From CAYWMQ01 sp964459635 (GTDB taxonomy: Bacteria; Patescibacteriota; Minisyncoccia; Phycocordibacterales; UBA12088): a DNA stretch of 5,786 nt. The stretch is from assembly GCA_964459635.1 (NCBI GenBank), contig CAYWMQ010000049.1, positions 1 to 5,786 of the forward strand, given 5' to 3'. The first letter of the stretch is position 1. Every line of letters begins with the position of its first letter. The notes beneath the pieces were generated by a model, which was given only the letters and a program-made list of their open reading frames with translations, was not told the DNA's origin and searched no databases. The position numbers and the translations under genes were made by a program. Shown piece after piece: positions 1 through 5,546 of the stretch.

Positions 1-79
1 GCGAGAAGGGACGACGAAGCAAACTAGGAATTGTGCCACAAACTTAGGAGTACTCTGGATTGCTTCGGCTCCTCGCAAT
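1..79. repeat. dispersed palindromic repeat, edge-truncated
   Basis: Imperfect inverted repeat. CGAAGCAA at 15-22 is matched by TTGCTTCG at 60-67, and GCGAG at 1-5 by CTCGC at 72-76, leaving a loop of about 37 bases. The right arm, ATTGCTTCGGCTCCTCGCAAT (59-79), is itself bounded by ATTGC/GCAAT. The same ingredients (TGCGAG, CGAAG, GAAGCAAT) recur in the larger inverted repeat at 4625-4765, so this looks like a family member rather than a chance hairpin. The left end is cut by the window edge. I see no gene in it; a 75-codon frame starting at 31 has no ribosome binding site and no recognisable content. Confidence 0.55.
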
Positions 80-203
80 ACCCATTAAAGGAAGGCGTGA
101 CTGCCATGTTCTTTTCAGGGCGTGAGCATGTACTTAGCGCTAACGTTTATTCCACACGATGTCCACTGTTCATAGCGATGTATCGTATACCGGCATATTT
201 TTC

Positions 204-216
204 TATACTCATACTA
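204..216 (+). promoter_or_regulatory. -10 box placing the transcript start at the transporter ATG
   Basis: TATACT at 204-209 matches the -10 consensus at five of six positions. A start point six to seven bases downstream falls on the ATG at 216, which would give a leaderless mRNA. The -35 region (TATCGT at 181-186, 17-base spacer) is poor, so the call rests on the -10 box and on the absence of any Shine-Dalgarno sequence. A ten-base palindrome, TTAGCGCTAA, lies upstream at 134-143; its role is unknown. Confidence 0.4.
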
Positions 217-1151
217 TGCATATATCCTTGCTGCTCGTGGTGGTGGCGCAGCTCATAAACGCCATCGTGTCGCTTGTCGATAAGTACATAGTGACCTCTC
301 CGCGGGCGCTTCCGCACCCGTTCACGTATGCCTTTTACGTGAGCGTGCTTTCCGCCGGATCCATACTCGTGTTCCTCTTTTCGTGGGTGACCATTCCGGT
401 GAACGGCTTGAATGTCCCCTCCTTTGCGAATGTTGAAATGCCGGGCCCCTTTGTCATCGCGCTTTCACTTGCGGCGGGGTATACCTTCTTTCAAGCGCTC
501 ATATCGCTCTTTACCGCGCTCCGTGAGAGTCACCCGGCCGACGTGGTCCCGGTGGTCGGGGCTATATCCGCTGCAGCAACGTTCGTACTCTCATGGCTTT
601 TCCTGGGTGGCCTCGTGCATAAGCAGACTATTACCGGCTTTTTACTCCTTGTCCTGGGTACGCTTCTCATCTCACACTATCGTTTCAACATGCGCACGGT
701 CATGCTGGTCGCGCATGCGGGCATACTGTACGCACTGCACTTTGTGGTCATGAAAAGTCTTTTTAATGTCACAAGTTTTGACAATGCTTTTTTTTGGTCA
801 CGCCTCGCTATCGCAGCGGTGGCGCTTATGACGCTCATGGTGCCGCATTACTTCGAAAAGGTGACGCAGGGCACCAAAAGCGCACACCGACGTGGCGGAG
901 CGCTCCTCATGGGCAACAAGGTCTTGGCGGGGCTTGCGAGTATTTTGGTGCTCAAGGCCATTGAGTACGGCGATGTGGCGCTGGTGCAGGCGCTGGGGGG
1001 CTTGCAGTACGTGTTCCTCCTTATCCTTGGTTTCATGTTCGGTGACGCGCTGACCAAAAGCCGCGCGCACCCCGTGCCACCCGAGGACAGAGTGCAACAA
1101 GTGATATCGGTTTCGGTCATTGTCTTGGGGTTTTTTATGCTTTTCGTTTAA
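216..1151 (+). CDS. EamA/DMT-superfamily transporter-like membrane protein
   Basis: Predicted inner-membrane protein of 311 residues with about ten hydrophobic helices (roughly residues 2-20, 37-59, 77-101, 109-130, 137-154, 160-181, 190-209, 227-250, 253-276, 294-311). This is the usual layout of the drug/metabolite transporter superfamily: two five-helix EamA halves, about 9-153 and 160-311. The stretch around 104-131, with a proline-containing helix start followed by SWLFLGG, resembles the end of the first EamA repeat. The second half has the GDVALVQAL run expected in its fourth helix. Substrate cannot be read from the sequence. An in-frame ATG at 159 would add 19 residues; I prefer 216 because it begins directly at the first helix and follows a -10 box at leaderless distance. 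Neither start has a Shine-Dalgarno site. The C-terminus ends within the last helix, which is normal for this family. The next gene lies 119 bases downstream with its own promoter. Confidence 0.8.
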   Translation: MHISLLLVVVAQLINAIVSLVDKYIVTSPRALPHPFTYAFYVSVLSAGSILVFLFSWVTIPVNGLNVPSFANVEMPGPFVIALSLAAGYTFFQALISLFTALRESHPADVVPVVGAISAAATFVLSWLFLGGLVHKQTITGFLLLVLGTLLISHYRFNMRTVMLVAHAGILYALHFVVMKSLFNVTSFDNAFFWSRLAIAAVALMTLMVPHYFEKVTQGTKSAHRRGGALLMGNKVLAGLASILVLKAIEYGDVALVQALGGLQYVFLLILGFMFGDALTKSRAHPVPPEDRVQQVISVSVIVLGFFMLFV

Positions 1152-1163
1152 CACGATACTGAT

Positions 1164-1201
1164 CAACGAATGAGTGCGAATGCAACGAATGAATACGAGG
1201 G
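1164..1201 (+). repeat. short phased CGAATG repeats
   Basis: CGAATG occurs at 1167-1172, 1177-1182 and 1186-1191, followed by the related CGAGGG at 1196-1201. Steps are 10, 9 and 10 bases, close to one helical turn. Two copies sit in a longer direct repeat, CAACGAATGA (1164-1173 and 1183-1192). The block lies between the transporter stop and the promoter of the hydrolase gene. It may be a protein-binding array or simply decayed intergenic repeat DNA. Confidence 0.4.
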
Positions 1202-1224
1202 ACGCGAAATTTGCAGGAGCGTAG

Positions 1225-1254
1225 TTCCTGAATCCATAATCCAAAATCTATAAT
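1225..1254 (+). promoter_or_regulatory. promoter of the glycoside hydrolase-like gene
   Basis: A perfect TATAAT at 1249-1254 lies 16 bases before the ATG at 1271, predicting a leader of only about ten bases. The upstream TTCCTG (1225-1230) is a weak -35 element. A 5-bp hairpin, CAGGA/TCCTG (1214-1218 and 1226-1230), overlaps the -35 area. CCATAATC (1235-1242) and CTATAATC (1248-1255) are near-copies, so the perfect -10 box may have arisen inside a small AT-rich repeat. Confidence 0.5.
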
Positions 1255-1270
1255 CTACACTAAACATTTT

Positions 1271-2290
1271 ATGACTCTGCGAAGAAGCATTTTACTTCCA
1301 GTATGCTTGTCGGTGTGTGGGGTAGTACTTCTACTTTCGACTATCTACTTTCTACTATCACGTTCTGAGCGGCCTCAGAACGTGCAGTACGGTGTCTCCT
1401 TCAATGTACCGTATGCGCGCGAGCTGGGGCTCGACTGGGAAGCGGCGTACCGCGCTACACTCGATGAGCTGGGCGTGCGCCACCTGCGCCTTGCCGCGCA
1501 CTGGCCGCTCGTGGAGCCTGAGAAGGACCGCTACAGCTGGACGGAGCTCGACACACAGGTACGCCTCGCGGAGGAGCGCGGAGCTACCGTCATACTGGGG
1601 GTAGGGCGGCGGCTACCGCGCTGGCCGGAGTGCCATGTGCCGGGTTGGGCGCAAACAGAAAGCTGGGAAGCTCAGAAACAGGAAATCCACGACTACCTCA
1701 CTGCTGTGGTGACGCGCTACAAAGACTCACCGGCTATCACGCACTGGCAAGTGGAGAACGAACCCTTCTTGACCGTCTTTGCGTATGACCATTGCGGTGC
1801 GCTTGACGACGCCTTTCTAGAGGATGAGATCGCGCTTGTGCGCTCGCTTGACCCTTCACGACCGGTGCTGGTGACCGACTCCGGCAACCTCGGCCTCTGG
1901 TACGGCGCATACCGCCTCGGTGACGCCTTCGGTACGAGCGCGTACCTCTACCTTTGGAACCCGGAGGTGGGGCCCCTGAAGTCGCAGCTGCCGCCCAGCT
2001 GGTATCGCGCAAAGGCGGGCCTCATGCGGCTCGCATATGGAACAAAGGAGACGATGCTCATCGAGCTTTCTCTTGAGCCATGGCTCACCGCGCCCGTCGT
2101 CGACACGCCGCTTGCCACACAGCTTGAGCGCATGGATATGGTGAAAGTTGAAGAGATACTTTCTTTTGCGAAGGATACGCGCTTTCCAAAGCAGTACCTT
2201 TGGGGTGTCGAGTGGTGGTACTGGATGCGGGAGAAGGGTCATCCGGAGTATTGGGAAAGGATGAGGGGCGTATTTAAAGGTAGTGACTAG
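1271..2290 (+). CDS. membrane-anchored clan GH-A glycoside hydrolase-like protein
   Basis: Protein of 339 residues with an N-terminal signal anchor: basic TLRR followed by a hydrophobic helix at about 8-30. No signal-peptidase or lipobox site is evident, so the catalytic domain probably stays tethered outside the cell. The rest reads as a (beta/alpha)8 barrel of the GH5/GH42/GH-A type. GVSFNVPYAR (41-50) fits strand 1, HLRLAAHWPLVEP (71-83) strand 2, and WQVENEPF (159-166) strand 4, where E164 in the N-E-P triad is the expected acid/base. MLIELSLEPW (262-271) fits strand 7, with E265 the likeliest nucleophile. LWGVEWWYW (310-318) fits strand 8. The substrate is not readable; related CPR proteins are usually labelled cellulase or xylanase without proof. 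There is no Shine-Dalgarno sequence before the ATG, but a TATAAT box lies 16 bases upstream. The gene appears monocistronic and convergent with the flotillin gene. Confidence 0.8.
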   Translation: MTLRRSILLPVCLSVCGVVLLLSTIYFLLSRSERPQNVQYGVSFNVPYARELGLDWEAAYRATLDELGVRHLRLAAHWPLVEPEKDRYSWTELDTQVRLAEERGATVILGVGRRLPRWPECHVPGWAQTESWEAQKQEIHDYLTAVVTRYKDSPAITHWQVENEPFLTVFAYDHCGALDDAFLEDEIALVRSLDPSRPVLVTDSGNLGLWYGAYRLGDAFGTSAYLYLWNPEVGPLKSQLPPSWYRAKAGLMRLAYGTKETMLIELSLEPWLTAPVVDTPLATQLERMDMVKVEEILSFAKDTRFPKQYLWGVEWWYWMREKGHPEYWERMRGVFKGSD

Positions 2291-2363
2291 GGGTCGGTAA
2301 GTGTGTAGATATGGATACGCGCCGAGGTGAGAGACGTGCGTTGCACGCGATACGATACACACA

Positions 2364-2395
2364 TAAAATACCGGGTGGCAGCGCCACCCGGTATT
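2364..2395 (-). terminator. intrinsic terminator of the flotillin gene
   Basis: Perfect 13-bp stem (AATACCGGGTGGC at 2367-2379 with its complement at 2383-2395) and a three-base loop. Read on the minus strand it is followed directly by TTTTA, 24 bases after the flotillin stop codon. On the plus strand the following bases are T-poor, so it should mainly stop minus-strand transcription. It is nevertheless the only strong hairpin available to the convergent hydrolase gene, which ends 76 bases before it. Confidence 0.85.
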
Positions 2396-2418
2396 CAGTC
2401 TTGAAACGATAGTCTAGC

Positions 2419-3792
2419 TTAAGAAGCGCCGGCTCCGTTTGCGCCGCTCTTCTTCTGCGCTTCCGGCGCTACGCCGACCTTCGCCAGTACCGCCTGGCCG
2501 ATAGGCGTCTGCGCGAAGCCTTCCACCATGGCCCCGAGCTCGGTGCCGCCTGCGCTGGTGAAGAGATCCATCGCGCTCTTCATGCCATCAGCCGTCCGGC
2601 CTGCATTTGCGATGACCTTCACATCAGCCTGCTGCAAGGCCTGCGCCTGCTCGATGCCAATCGCCTGATAGGCTTCGACGGCCCGGACGGTCACGAGGTA
2701 CTGCTGGTACGCAGCGTTTGCACCAATCTCCTGAGCGAGCGCAATCTGTGCGGCGACAGGCGCAAGCTGCATAGCCTTCTCCGCTGCAGCCTTCGCTTCA
2801 CCCACCGTCTGCACGGCCGTGGCTTCACGCTGCTGGGCGGCCAGGTGACCATCGGCCCTGATGATAGCGGTTTCGCGTTCCTGCTCAGCCGCGACAATGC
2901 CCTGCTTCTTGGTGATATCGGCCGTGCGAACCTTCTCAACCTCAAGGACCGCCATGTCGCGCATGCGGGTCTCTTTCTGCTGAGTCAGGACTTCCTGCCG
3001 AGCCTGTTCCTTGGCGATGCCCACGGCCTTCTCCTTTGCCGCTTCGCGCTCGCCGACAACCTGCTCAGCCTCGCGTTTCCGCACATCAACCGTCTGCTGT
3101 GCCTCAATCTCAGCGGTTTCGGCCGCCTGCGTGTTCTGCGCGACCTCAATACGGCTTTCTTTCGCAATAGCAGACGTCTTTTTCGCCATGATATTCGCAA
3201 TCACGTGACTACCGTTCACGTCACGAATATCCATGAGTTCCATCGATTTGACGGAACGGACGCCCCACTCCGCAAGCTGCTCCTGCACCTCGGCCGTAAA
3301 GGCGTCGCCGAAGCGTGCGCGTTCGAGCATGATGTGATCAATCACTGCCGAGGCGAGGACTTTACGAACCGCACCCTGCACGATAAGCGTGAGCTGATCG
3401 TGCAGCTCCCGCACCGTGCTTACGCGCTGCGCCGCTACGTTGGTGTTGTCGATGCGGAAGAACGCGGTGACATCAGCCATGAAAGGCACACGGTCCTTGT
3501 CGTACGCTTCGTAGCTCTTCAACGAGAGGTCGAAGTTTGCCATGGGAAGTTCAATGACGGTGATGCCGAAGTAGGGCACCCAGCTGGGCCAGCGGTAGTA
3601 CACGTTACTACCTTCTTGGTCCTTGCCGTACGAAATCGTGCGGCGCCTATCTTGTACGATGTGCACGATATTCGTAGGCACTACCGTGCGCATCCACATC
3701 ATCGCACAGGCCATGCCCACGGCGATGAGCGCAAGCAAGACAAGCGGCACAATGCCAAAAATGGCAACGGCCACGCTTGATACCACGTCCAT
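2419..3792 (-). CDS. flotillin-like SPFH-domain membrane scaffold protein
   Basis: Protein of 457 residues. A hydrophobic N-terminal helix (about 6-34) anchors it. An SPFH/band-7 domain follows (about 38-210), including PTNIVHIVQDRR, the DVTAFFRID strand pair (107-115) and the VRSVKSMELMDIRD segment (178-191). Residues 205-345 form a long charged alanine/glutamate/glutamine-rich coiled coil typical of flotillins, then a C-terminal flotillin region and a Gly/Ala-rich tail. Flotillins (FloA/FloT in Bacillus) oligomerise at the inner face of the membrane and organise microdomains; that role is inferred by family. An open frame extends upstream to 3906, but the ATG at 3792 is preceded by AGGAG nine bases away and starts right at the anchor, so the longer form is rejected. 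No NfeD-type partner gene adjoins it. It has its own promoter and terminator, so it is probably expressed alone. Confidence 0.88.
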   Translation of the reverse strand: MDVVSSVAVAIFGIVPLVLLALIAVGMACAMMWMRTVVPTNIVHIVQDRRRTISYGKDQEGSNVYYRWPSWVPYFGITVIELPMANFDLSLKSYEAYDKDRVPFMADVTAFFRIDNTNVAAQRVSTVRELHDQLTLIVQGAVRKVLASAVIDHIMLERARFGDAFTAEVQEQLAEWGVRSVKSMELMDIRDVNGSHVIANIMAKKTSAIAKESRIEVAQNTQAAETAEIEAQQTVDVRKREAEQVVGEREAAKEKAVGIAKEQARQEVLTQQKETRMRDMAVLEVEKVRTADITKKQGIVAAEQERETAIIRADGHLAAQQREATAVQTVGEAKAAAEKAMQLAPVAAQIALAQEIGANAAYQQYLVTVRAVEAYQAIGIEQAQALQQADVKVIANAGRTADGMKSAMDLFTSAGGTELGAMVEGFAQTPIGQAVLAKVGVAPEAQKKSGANGAGAS

Positions 3793-3801
3793 GTATTCTT
3801 T

Positions 3802-3808
3802 CTCCTCT
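3802..3808 (-). promoter_or_regulatory. ribosome binding site fixing the flotillin start
   Basis: On the minus strand AGAGGAG ends nine bases before the ATG at 3792. It sits inside the longer open frame, whose upstream codons encode an unremarkable hydrophilic stretch, so it decides in favour of the shorter protein. Confidence 0.75.
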
Positions 3809-3835
3809 AAAGGACTCGAGTGTAAGTCCGGAGAT

Positions 3836-3864
3836 ACTATGCACCAAAAATAAGTAGTGCGCAA
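3836..3864 (-). promoter_or_regulatory. candidate promoter of the flotillin gene
   Basis: On the minus strand TTGCGC (3859-3864) and CATAGT (3836-3841) are separated by exactly 17 bases. The predicted start near 3829 gives a leader of about 35 bases containing the Shine-Dalgarno site. It lies between the exonuclease terminator and the flotillin start, where an independent promoter is needed. Each hexamer matches consensus at only four positions. Confidence 0.45.
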
Positions 3865-3909
3865 CTCACTACAACACGTTACGCGACTAAACGCAAGTGC
3901 AAACAACGC

Positions 3910-3939
3910 AAAAAAAGCGGCGCACTTATGGTGCGCCGC
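3910..3939 (-). terminator. intrinsic terminator of the exonuclease gene
   Basis: Nine-base-pair perfect GC-rich stem (GCGGCGCAC at 3917-3925 with GTGCGCCGC at 3931-3939) and a five-base loop. On the minus strand it is followed by seven T. It begins only seven bases after the exonuclease stop codon. Confidence 0.9.
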
Positions 3940-3945
3940 GTGTCT

Positions 3946-4461
3946 TCAGACATCCAGCCCGAGCTTATGCATCGCGAGTAGTGCCTCGGCATTACCACGT
4001 GCATCGTCTACCGGGTGGTGCGTATGTTTGGTGGTCCGCAAGCGGCGGAAGTTGGCACGCATGGACCGCTGCATTCCACGGTAGAGGTCCTGAATGTTCC
4101 GGGATGTGTGGCCGAATGGGTTACCGCCTGTATATTCCCACAGGTAGTAGTTCATAAACAGCCAGTCAAACCCGTTGTTGTCTGAAAAGAACATGGGCCG
4201 CTTGCCGGAAGTGTCATTGGCACGGAGCCAGTCGACAAACTCCTGCATGACGATAGCAGCCTCTGAAAAGAGCAGGGTGTCCTCACGGCTGTGGCCCGAC
4301 ACCGCAAGAGCCTCAGGGCTCCACTCCTCGGAAATGGGGCGCACTTGGCCGTAAAACGTACGGCTCAGTCCTTCCTCTAGAATAACGGCGCCAAAGGACA
4401 CCATCGAGTAGCGGGGCGGGTAGGGGCCGTCCGCCTCGACGTCAACGACAACTTTGAGCAT
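3946..4461 (-). CDS. DEDDh-family 3'-5' exonuclease (RNase T / Rv2179c-like)
   Basis: Compact protein of 171 residues spanning a single DEDD exonuclease fold. Motif ExoI is VVVDVEADG (4-12), with D7 and E9 as metal ligands. ExoII is SDNNGFDW (93-100), with D99. ExoIII is HHPVDDA (148-154), with H148 and D153 in the HxxxxD spacing that marks the DEDDh subgroup. All five expected catalytic residues are present, so it should remove 3' nucleotides from RNA or DNA. The family includes RNase T, oligoribonuclease, the DnaQ proofreading subunit and Rv2179c-like exoribonucleases; short length and lack of extra domains favour a stand-alone trimming enzyme, but substrate is not decidable here. The longer open frame (to 4881) runs through repeat DNA. 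The ATG at 4461 has a strong AGGAGG five bases upstream. Two adjacent hairpins lie in the predicted leader, and a strong terminator follows. Confidence 0.85.
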   Translation of the reverse strand: MLKVVVDVEADGPYPPRYSMVSFGAVILEEGLSRTFYGQVRPISEEWSPEALAVSGHSREDTLLFSEAAIVMQEFVDWLRANDTSGKRPMFFSDNNGFDWLFMNYYLWEYTGGNPFGHTSRNIQDLYRGMQRSMRANFRRLRTTKHTHHPVDDARGNAEALLAMHKLGLDV

Positions 4462-4464
4462 GTG

Positions 4465-4475
4465 CTCCTCCTCTC
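4465..4475 (-). promoter_or_regulatory. strong ribosome binding site of the exonuclease gene
   Basis: On the minus strand GAGAGGAGGAG stands three bases before the ATG, with the AGGAGG core at 4467-4472 spaced five bases from it. It is the best Shine-Dalgarno match in the window and it excludes the upstream in-frame starts. Confidence 0.85.
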
Positions 4476-4494
4476 TTGTATGGTGGAGAATGTG

Positions 4495-4535
4495 CCGTGC
4501 CAGCCTATCCGGCACGGTGTCACCGAGGGGGTGAC
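4495..4535 (-). other. two adjacent hairpins in the exonuclease 5' leader
   Basis: The first hairpin in transcript order has a 6-bp stem, GTCACC/GGTGAC (4519-4524 with 4530-4535), and a five-base loop. The second has a 7-bp stem, CCGTGCC/GGCACGG (4495-4501 with 4511-4517), and a nine-base loop. A single base, 4518, separates them. Neither includes the Shine-Dalgarno site at 4465-4475, and neither is followed by a T tract on either strand, so they are not simple terminators. They match no riboswitch class I recognise. They may protect the mRNA 5' end or bind a regulator. Confidence 0.5.
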
Positions 4536-4579
4536 TAACTACATAAGTAAAGCATGTTGTCGTGCTATACACAATCATT

Positions 4580-4608
4580 ACGTTAGTGCCCCTCCCACAC
4601 ACGGTCAA
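4580..4608 (-). promoter_or_regulatory. candidate promoter of the exonuclease gene
   Basis: On the minus strand TTGACC (4603-4608, five of six consensus bases) is followed after 17 bases by TAACGT (4580-4585), a weak -10. A second -10-like TATAGC lies at 4564-4569 without a matching -35. Either would give a leader of roughly 95-115 bases containing both hairpins. Confidence 0.3.
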
Positions 4609-4624
4609 AAGTAGCACCAACGTT

Positions 4625-4765
4625 CGTCCTTGCGAGCCCGCAGGCGCGTGCCCTGCCGTAGCCTTGGCGAAGGAGGGAAGCAATACGGAATACACATGCG
4701 CAACCTTGCAGATCCTGGGCCGCTTCGCCACCTGCCTGACGGCCGGCAGGCGGCTCGCAGTAACG
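4625..4765. repeat. ~140-base imperfect inverted repeat (CPR-type palindromic element)
   Basis: Outer arms CGTCCTTGCGAGCC (4625-4638) and GGCTCGCAGTAACG (4752-4765) pair at 11 of 14 positions, including an uninterrupted TGCGAGCC/GGCTCGCA. Inner arms GGCGAAG (4666-4672) and CTTCGCC (4723-4729) also match. The right half carries a GC-rich hairpin (4727-4736 with 4745-4754, nine of ten pairs) around CCTGCC/GGCAGG. Minus-strand translation of the left half gives SFAKATAGHAPAG, which I associate with spurious ORFs in CPR genomes. Core words are shared with the repeat at 1-79. With the hairpins and promoters described separately, it fills most of the gene-free stretch 4462-4861. Confidence 0.65.
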
Positions 4766-4794
4766 GTGGGTTTGATCACGTACTTACGCTGCTC

Positions 4795-4823
4795 TGTACA
4801 GCGAGGCCTTGTGTCGGTACAGT
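4795..4823 (+). promoter_or_regulatory. candidate promoter of the 165-residue hypothetical gene
   Basis: TGTACA (4795-4800) and TACAGT (4818-4823) each match consensus at four of six positions and are 17 bases apart. The predicted start is near 4830, a leader of about 32 bases including the Shine-Dalgarno site. It lies just outside the inverted repeat. Confidence 0.3.
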
Positions 4824-4861
4824 AAGAAAAGAGAGATGCACCTTTTAAGTGGAGCAAACAG

Positions 4862-5359
4862 ATGGGTGAGATAGTTCCCAATAAAAAACCCTGCTATTCG
4901 CTTATGCGCAAAGCACTACTGCCCAAGAAACGGCCGCGCTCCTGGGCTGAGTATGAGAAGCGCTTTGTGGACAGTATCGACATGATGTGGCTGGACTCCG
5001 ACGCGCTTGTTATTGTCGTCCATGCCAGTCTAGAAGACATGCGACTGGTGCCGGGTATGACATATATGCCTACAGAGACAGACATATACGTCAATGTAGT
5101 GCGTTACCTTGTGGAGCGCATCGAGCATAGAGGAGTAACGCAGCCGGACTTGTCTTTGGAGGCGCTCTGTCATTTGGATCTGCTACTTAACGACGTACAA
5201 ATGAAGTTGCAGATTTTGCAGCGCCCATCCGGCAAACGCAAGACAATGTTCAGTATCATGTATAAAAAGATTGTTGAGCTTCGGCAGTATCTCACGGACG
5301 CGCTTGCGCGCATCGGAGCAGAGCCGCCCGTCGAAGTGCAAAAAGATCTGTCGGCATGA
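4862..5359 (+). CDS. hypothetical protein, small, mostly helical
   Basis: I do not recognise this 165-residue protein. The start is supported by GGAG at 4851-4854, seven bases before the ATG, and the end by a strong terminator 28 bases after the stop, so it behaves like a real single gene. The N-terminus is basic (residues 8-26, rich in K and R). A short hydrophobic strand, ALVIVVHASL, lies at 48-57. Amphipathic helices are likely at about 72-90, 97-121 (LDLLLNDVQMKLQIL) and 127-151. There is no signal peptide, membrane helix, cysteine pair, Walker motif or obvious DNA-binding motif. A soluble cytoplasmic protein, perhaps nucleic-acid-binding through its basic head, is possible but unproven. 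It is divergent from the exonuclease gene across a 400-base gap, so shared regulation is not implied. Confidence 0.75.
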   Translation: MGEIVPNKKPCYSLMRKALLPKKRPRSWAEYEKRFVDSIDMMWLDSDALVIVVHASLEDMRLVPGMTYMPTETDIYVNVVRYLVERIEHRGVTQPDLSLEALCHLDLLLNDVQMKLQILQRPSGKRKTMFSIMYKKIVELRQYLTDALARIGAEPPVEVQKDLSA

Positions 5360-5387
5360 AGATGATGCCGTACAACTCCCACACCTG

Positions 5388-5412
5388 ACCCGCGCCACTC
5401 GCGCGGGTTTTT
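5388..5412 (+). terminator. intrinsic terminator of the hypothetical gene
   Basis: Perfect 8-bp stem, ACCCGCGC (5388-5395) with GCGCGGGT (5401-5408), a five-base loop, and a run of five T ending at 5412. Confidence 0.9.
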
Positions 5413-5443
5413 GGTGTACGGATGGTTGAGGTCGATTGTAGGG

Positions 5444-5472
5444 CTTACAGTGTGCCTCGGGTGTGGTATAGT
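5444..5472 (+). promoter_or_regulatory. extended -10 promoter upstream of the tRNA region
   Basis: TATAGT (5467-5472, five of six) is preceded by TGG in the extended -10 position (5464-5466) and by CTTACA (5444-5449, four of six) after a 17-base spacer. It is among the best complete promoters in the window. The predicted start near 5479 is about 185 bases before the intact tRNA-Gln, and the tRNA-like remnant lies in between. No open frame of note follows, so the expected product is the tRNA transcript or a non-coding RNA. Confidence 0.6.
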
Positions 5473-5481
5473 ACTGGCGTT

Positions 5482-5540
5482 GCGGAGTGTATGTGTTGCG
5501 AGGTCGAGTGTCCGAACTCCGCATACGAACCCCGCATACG
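5482..5540 (+). other. leader segment with a long-range stem and a nine-base direct repeat
   Basis: GCGGAGT (5482-5488) is complementary to ACTCCGC (5516-5522) across a 27-base loop. CCGCATACG is repeated directly at 5519-5527 and 5532-5540. A competing small hairpin, GAGT/ACTC, lies at 5506-5519. The segment starts at the predicted transcription start and ends just before the tRNA-like remnant. It does not fold as a tRNA and I do not recognise it as a known RNA family. Confidence 0.3.
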
Positions 5541-5546
5541 CACTAT

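Noticed and set aside
31..258. 75-codon plus-strand open frame
   Set aside because: It runs through the edge repeat and into the transporter in another frame. It has no ribosome binding site and no recognisable content.
1164..1201. CRISPR-like array
   Set aside because: Repeat units are six bases with 3-4-base gaps, far too short for a CRISPR, and no cas gene is present.
798..1244. Minus-strand open frame of 148 codons
   Set aside because: It is antisense to the transporter's last helices, His/Arg-rich, and has no start signal.
1856..2362. Minus-strand open frame of 168 codons
   Set aside because: It is antisense to the hydrolase barrel and has no supporting signals.
2845..3780. 311-codon plus-strand open frame
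   Set aside because: It lies entirely antisense to the flotillin coiled coil and SPFH domain, which have clear family features. It has no ribosome binding site and its composition (His/Arg-rich) is typical of a shadow frame.
3793..3906. 38-residue N-terminal extension of the flotillin
   Set aside because: It overlaps the candidate promoter and the Shine-Dalgarno site, and the shorter form begins directly at the membrane anchor.
4495..4535. Bidirectional terminator
   Set aside because: Neither hairpin is followed by a T tract on either strand.
4462..4881. N-terminal extension of the exonuclease frame
   Set aside because: The extension translates the inverted repeat and the leader hairpins. 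The strong AGGAGG before 4461 and the start of the DEDDh fold there mark the real start.
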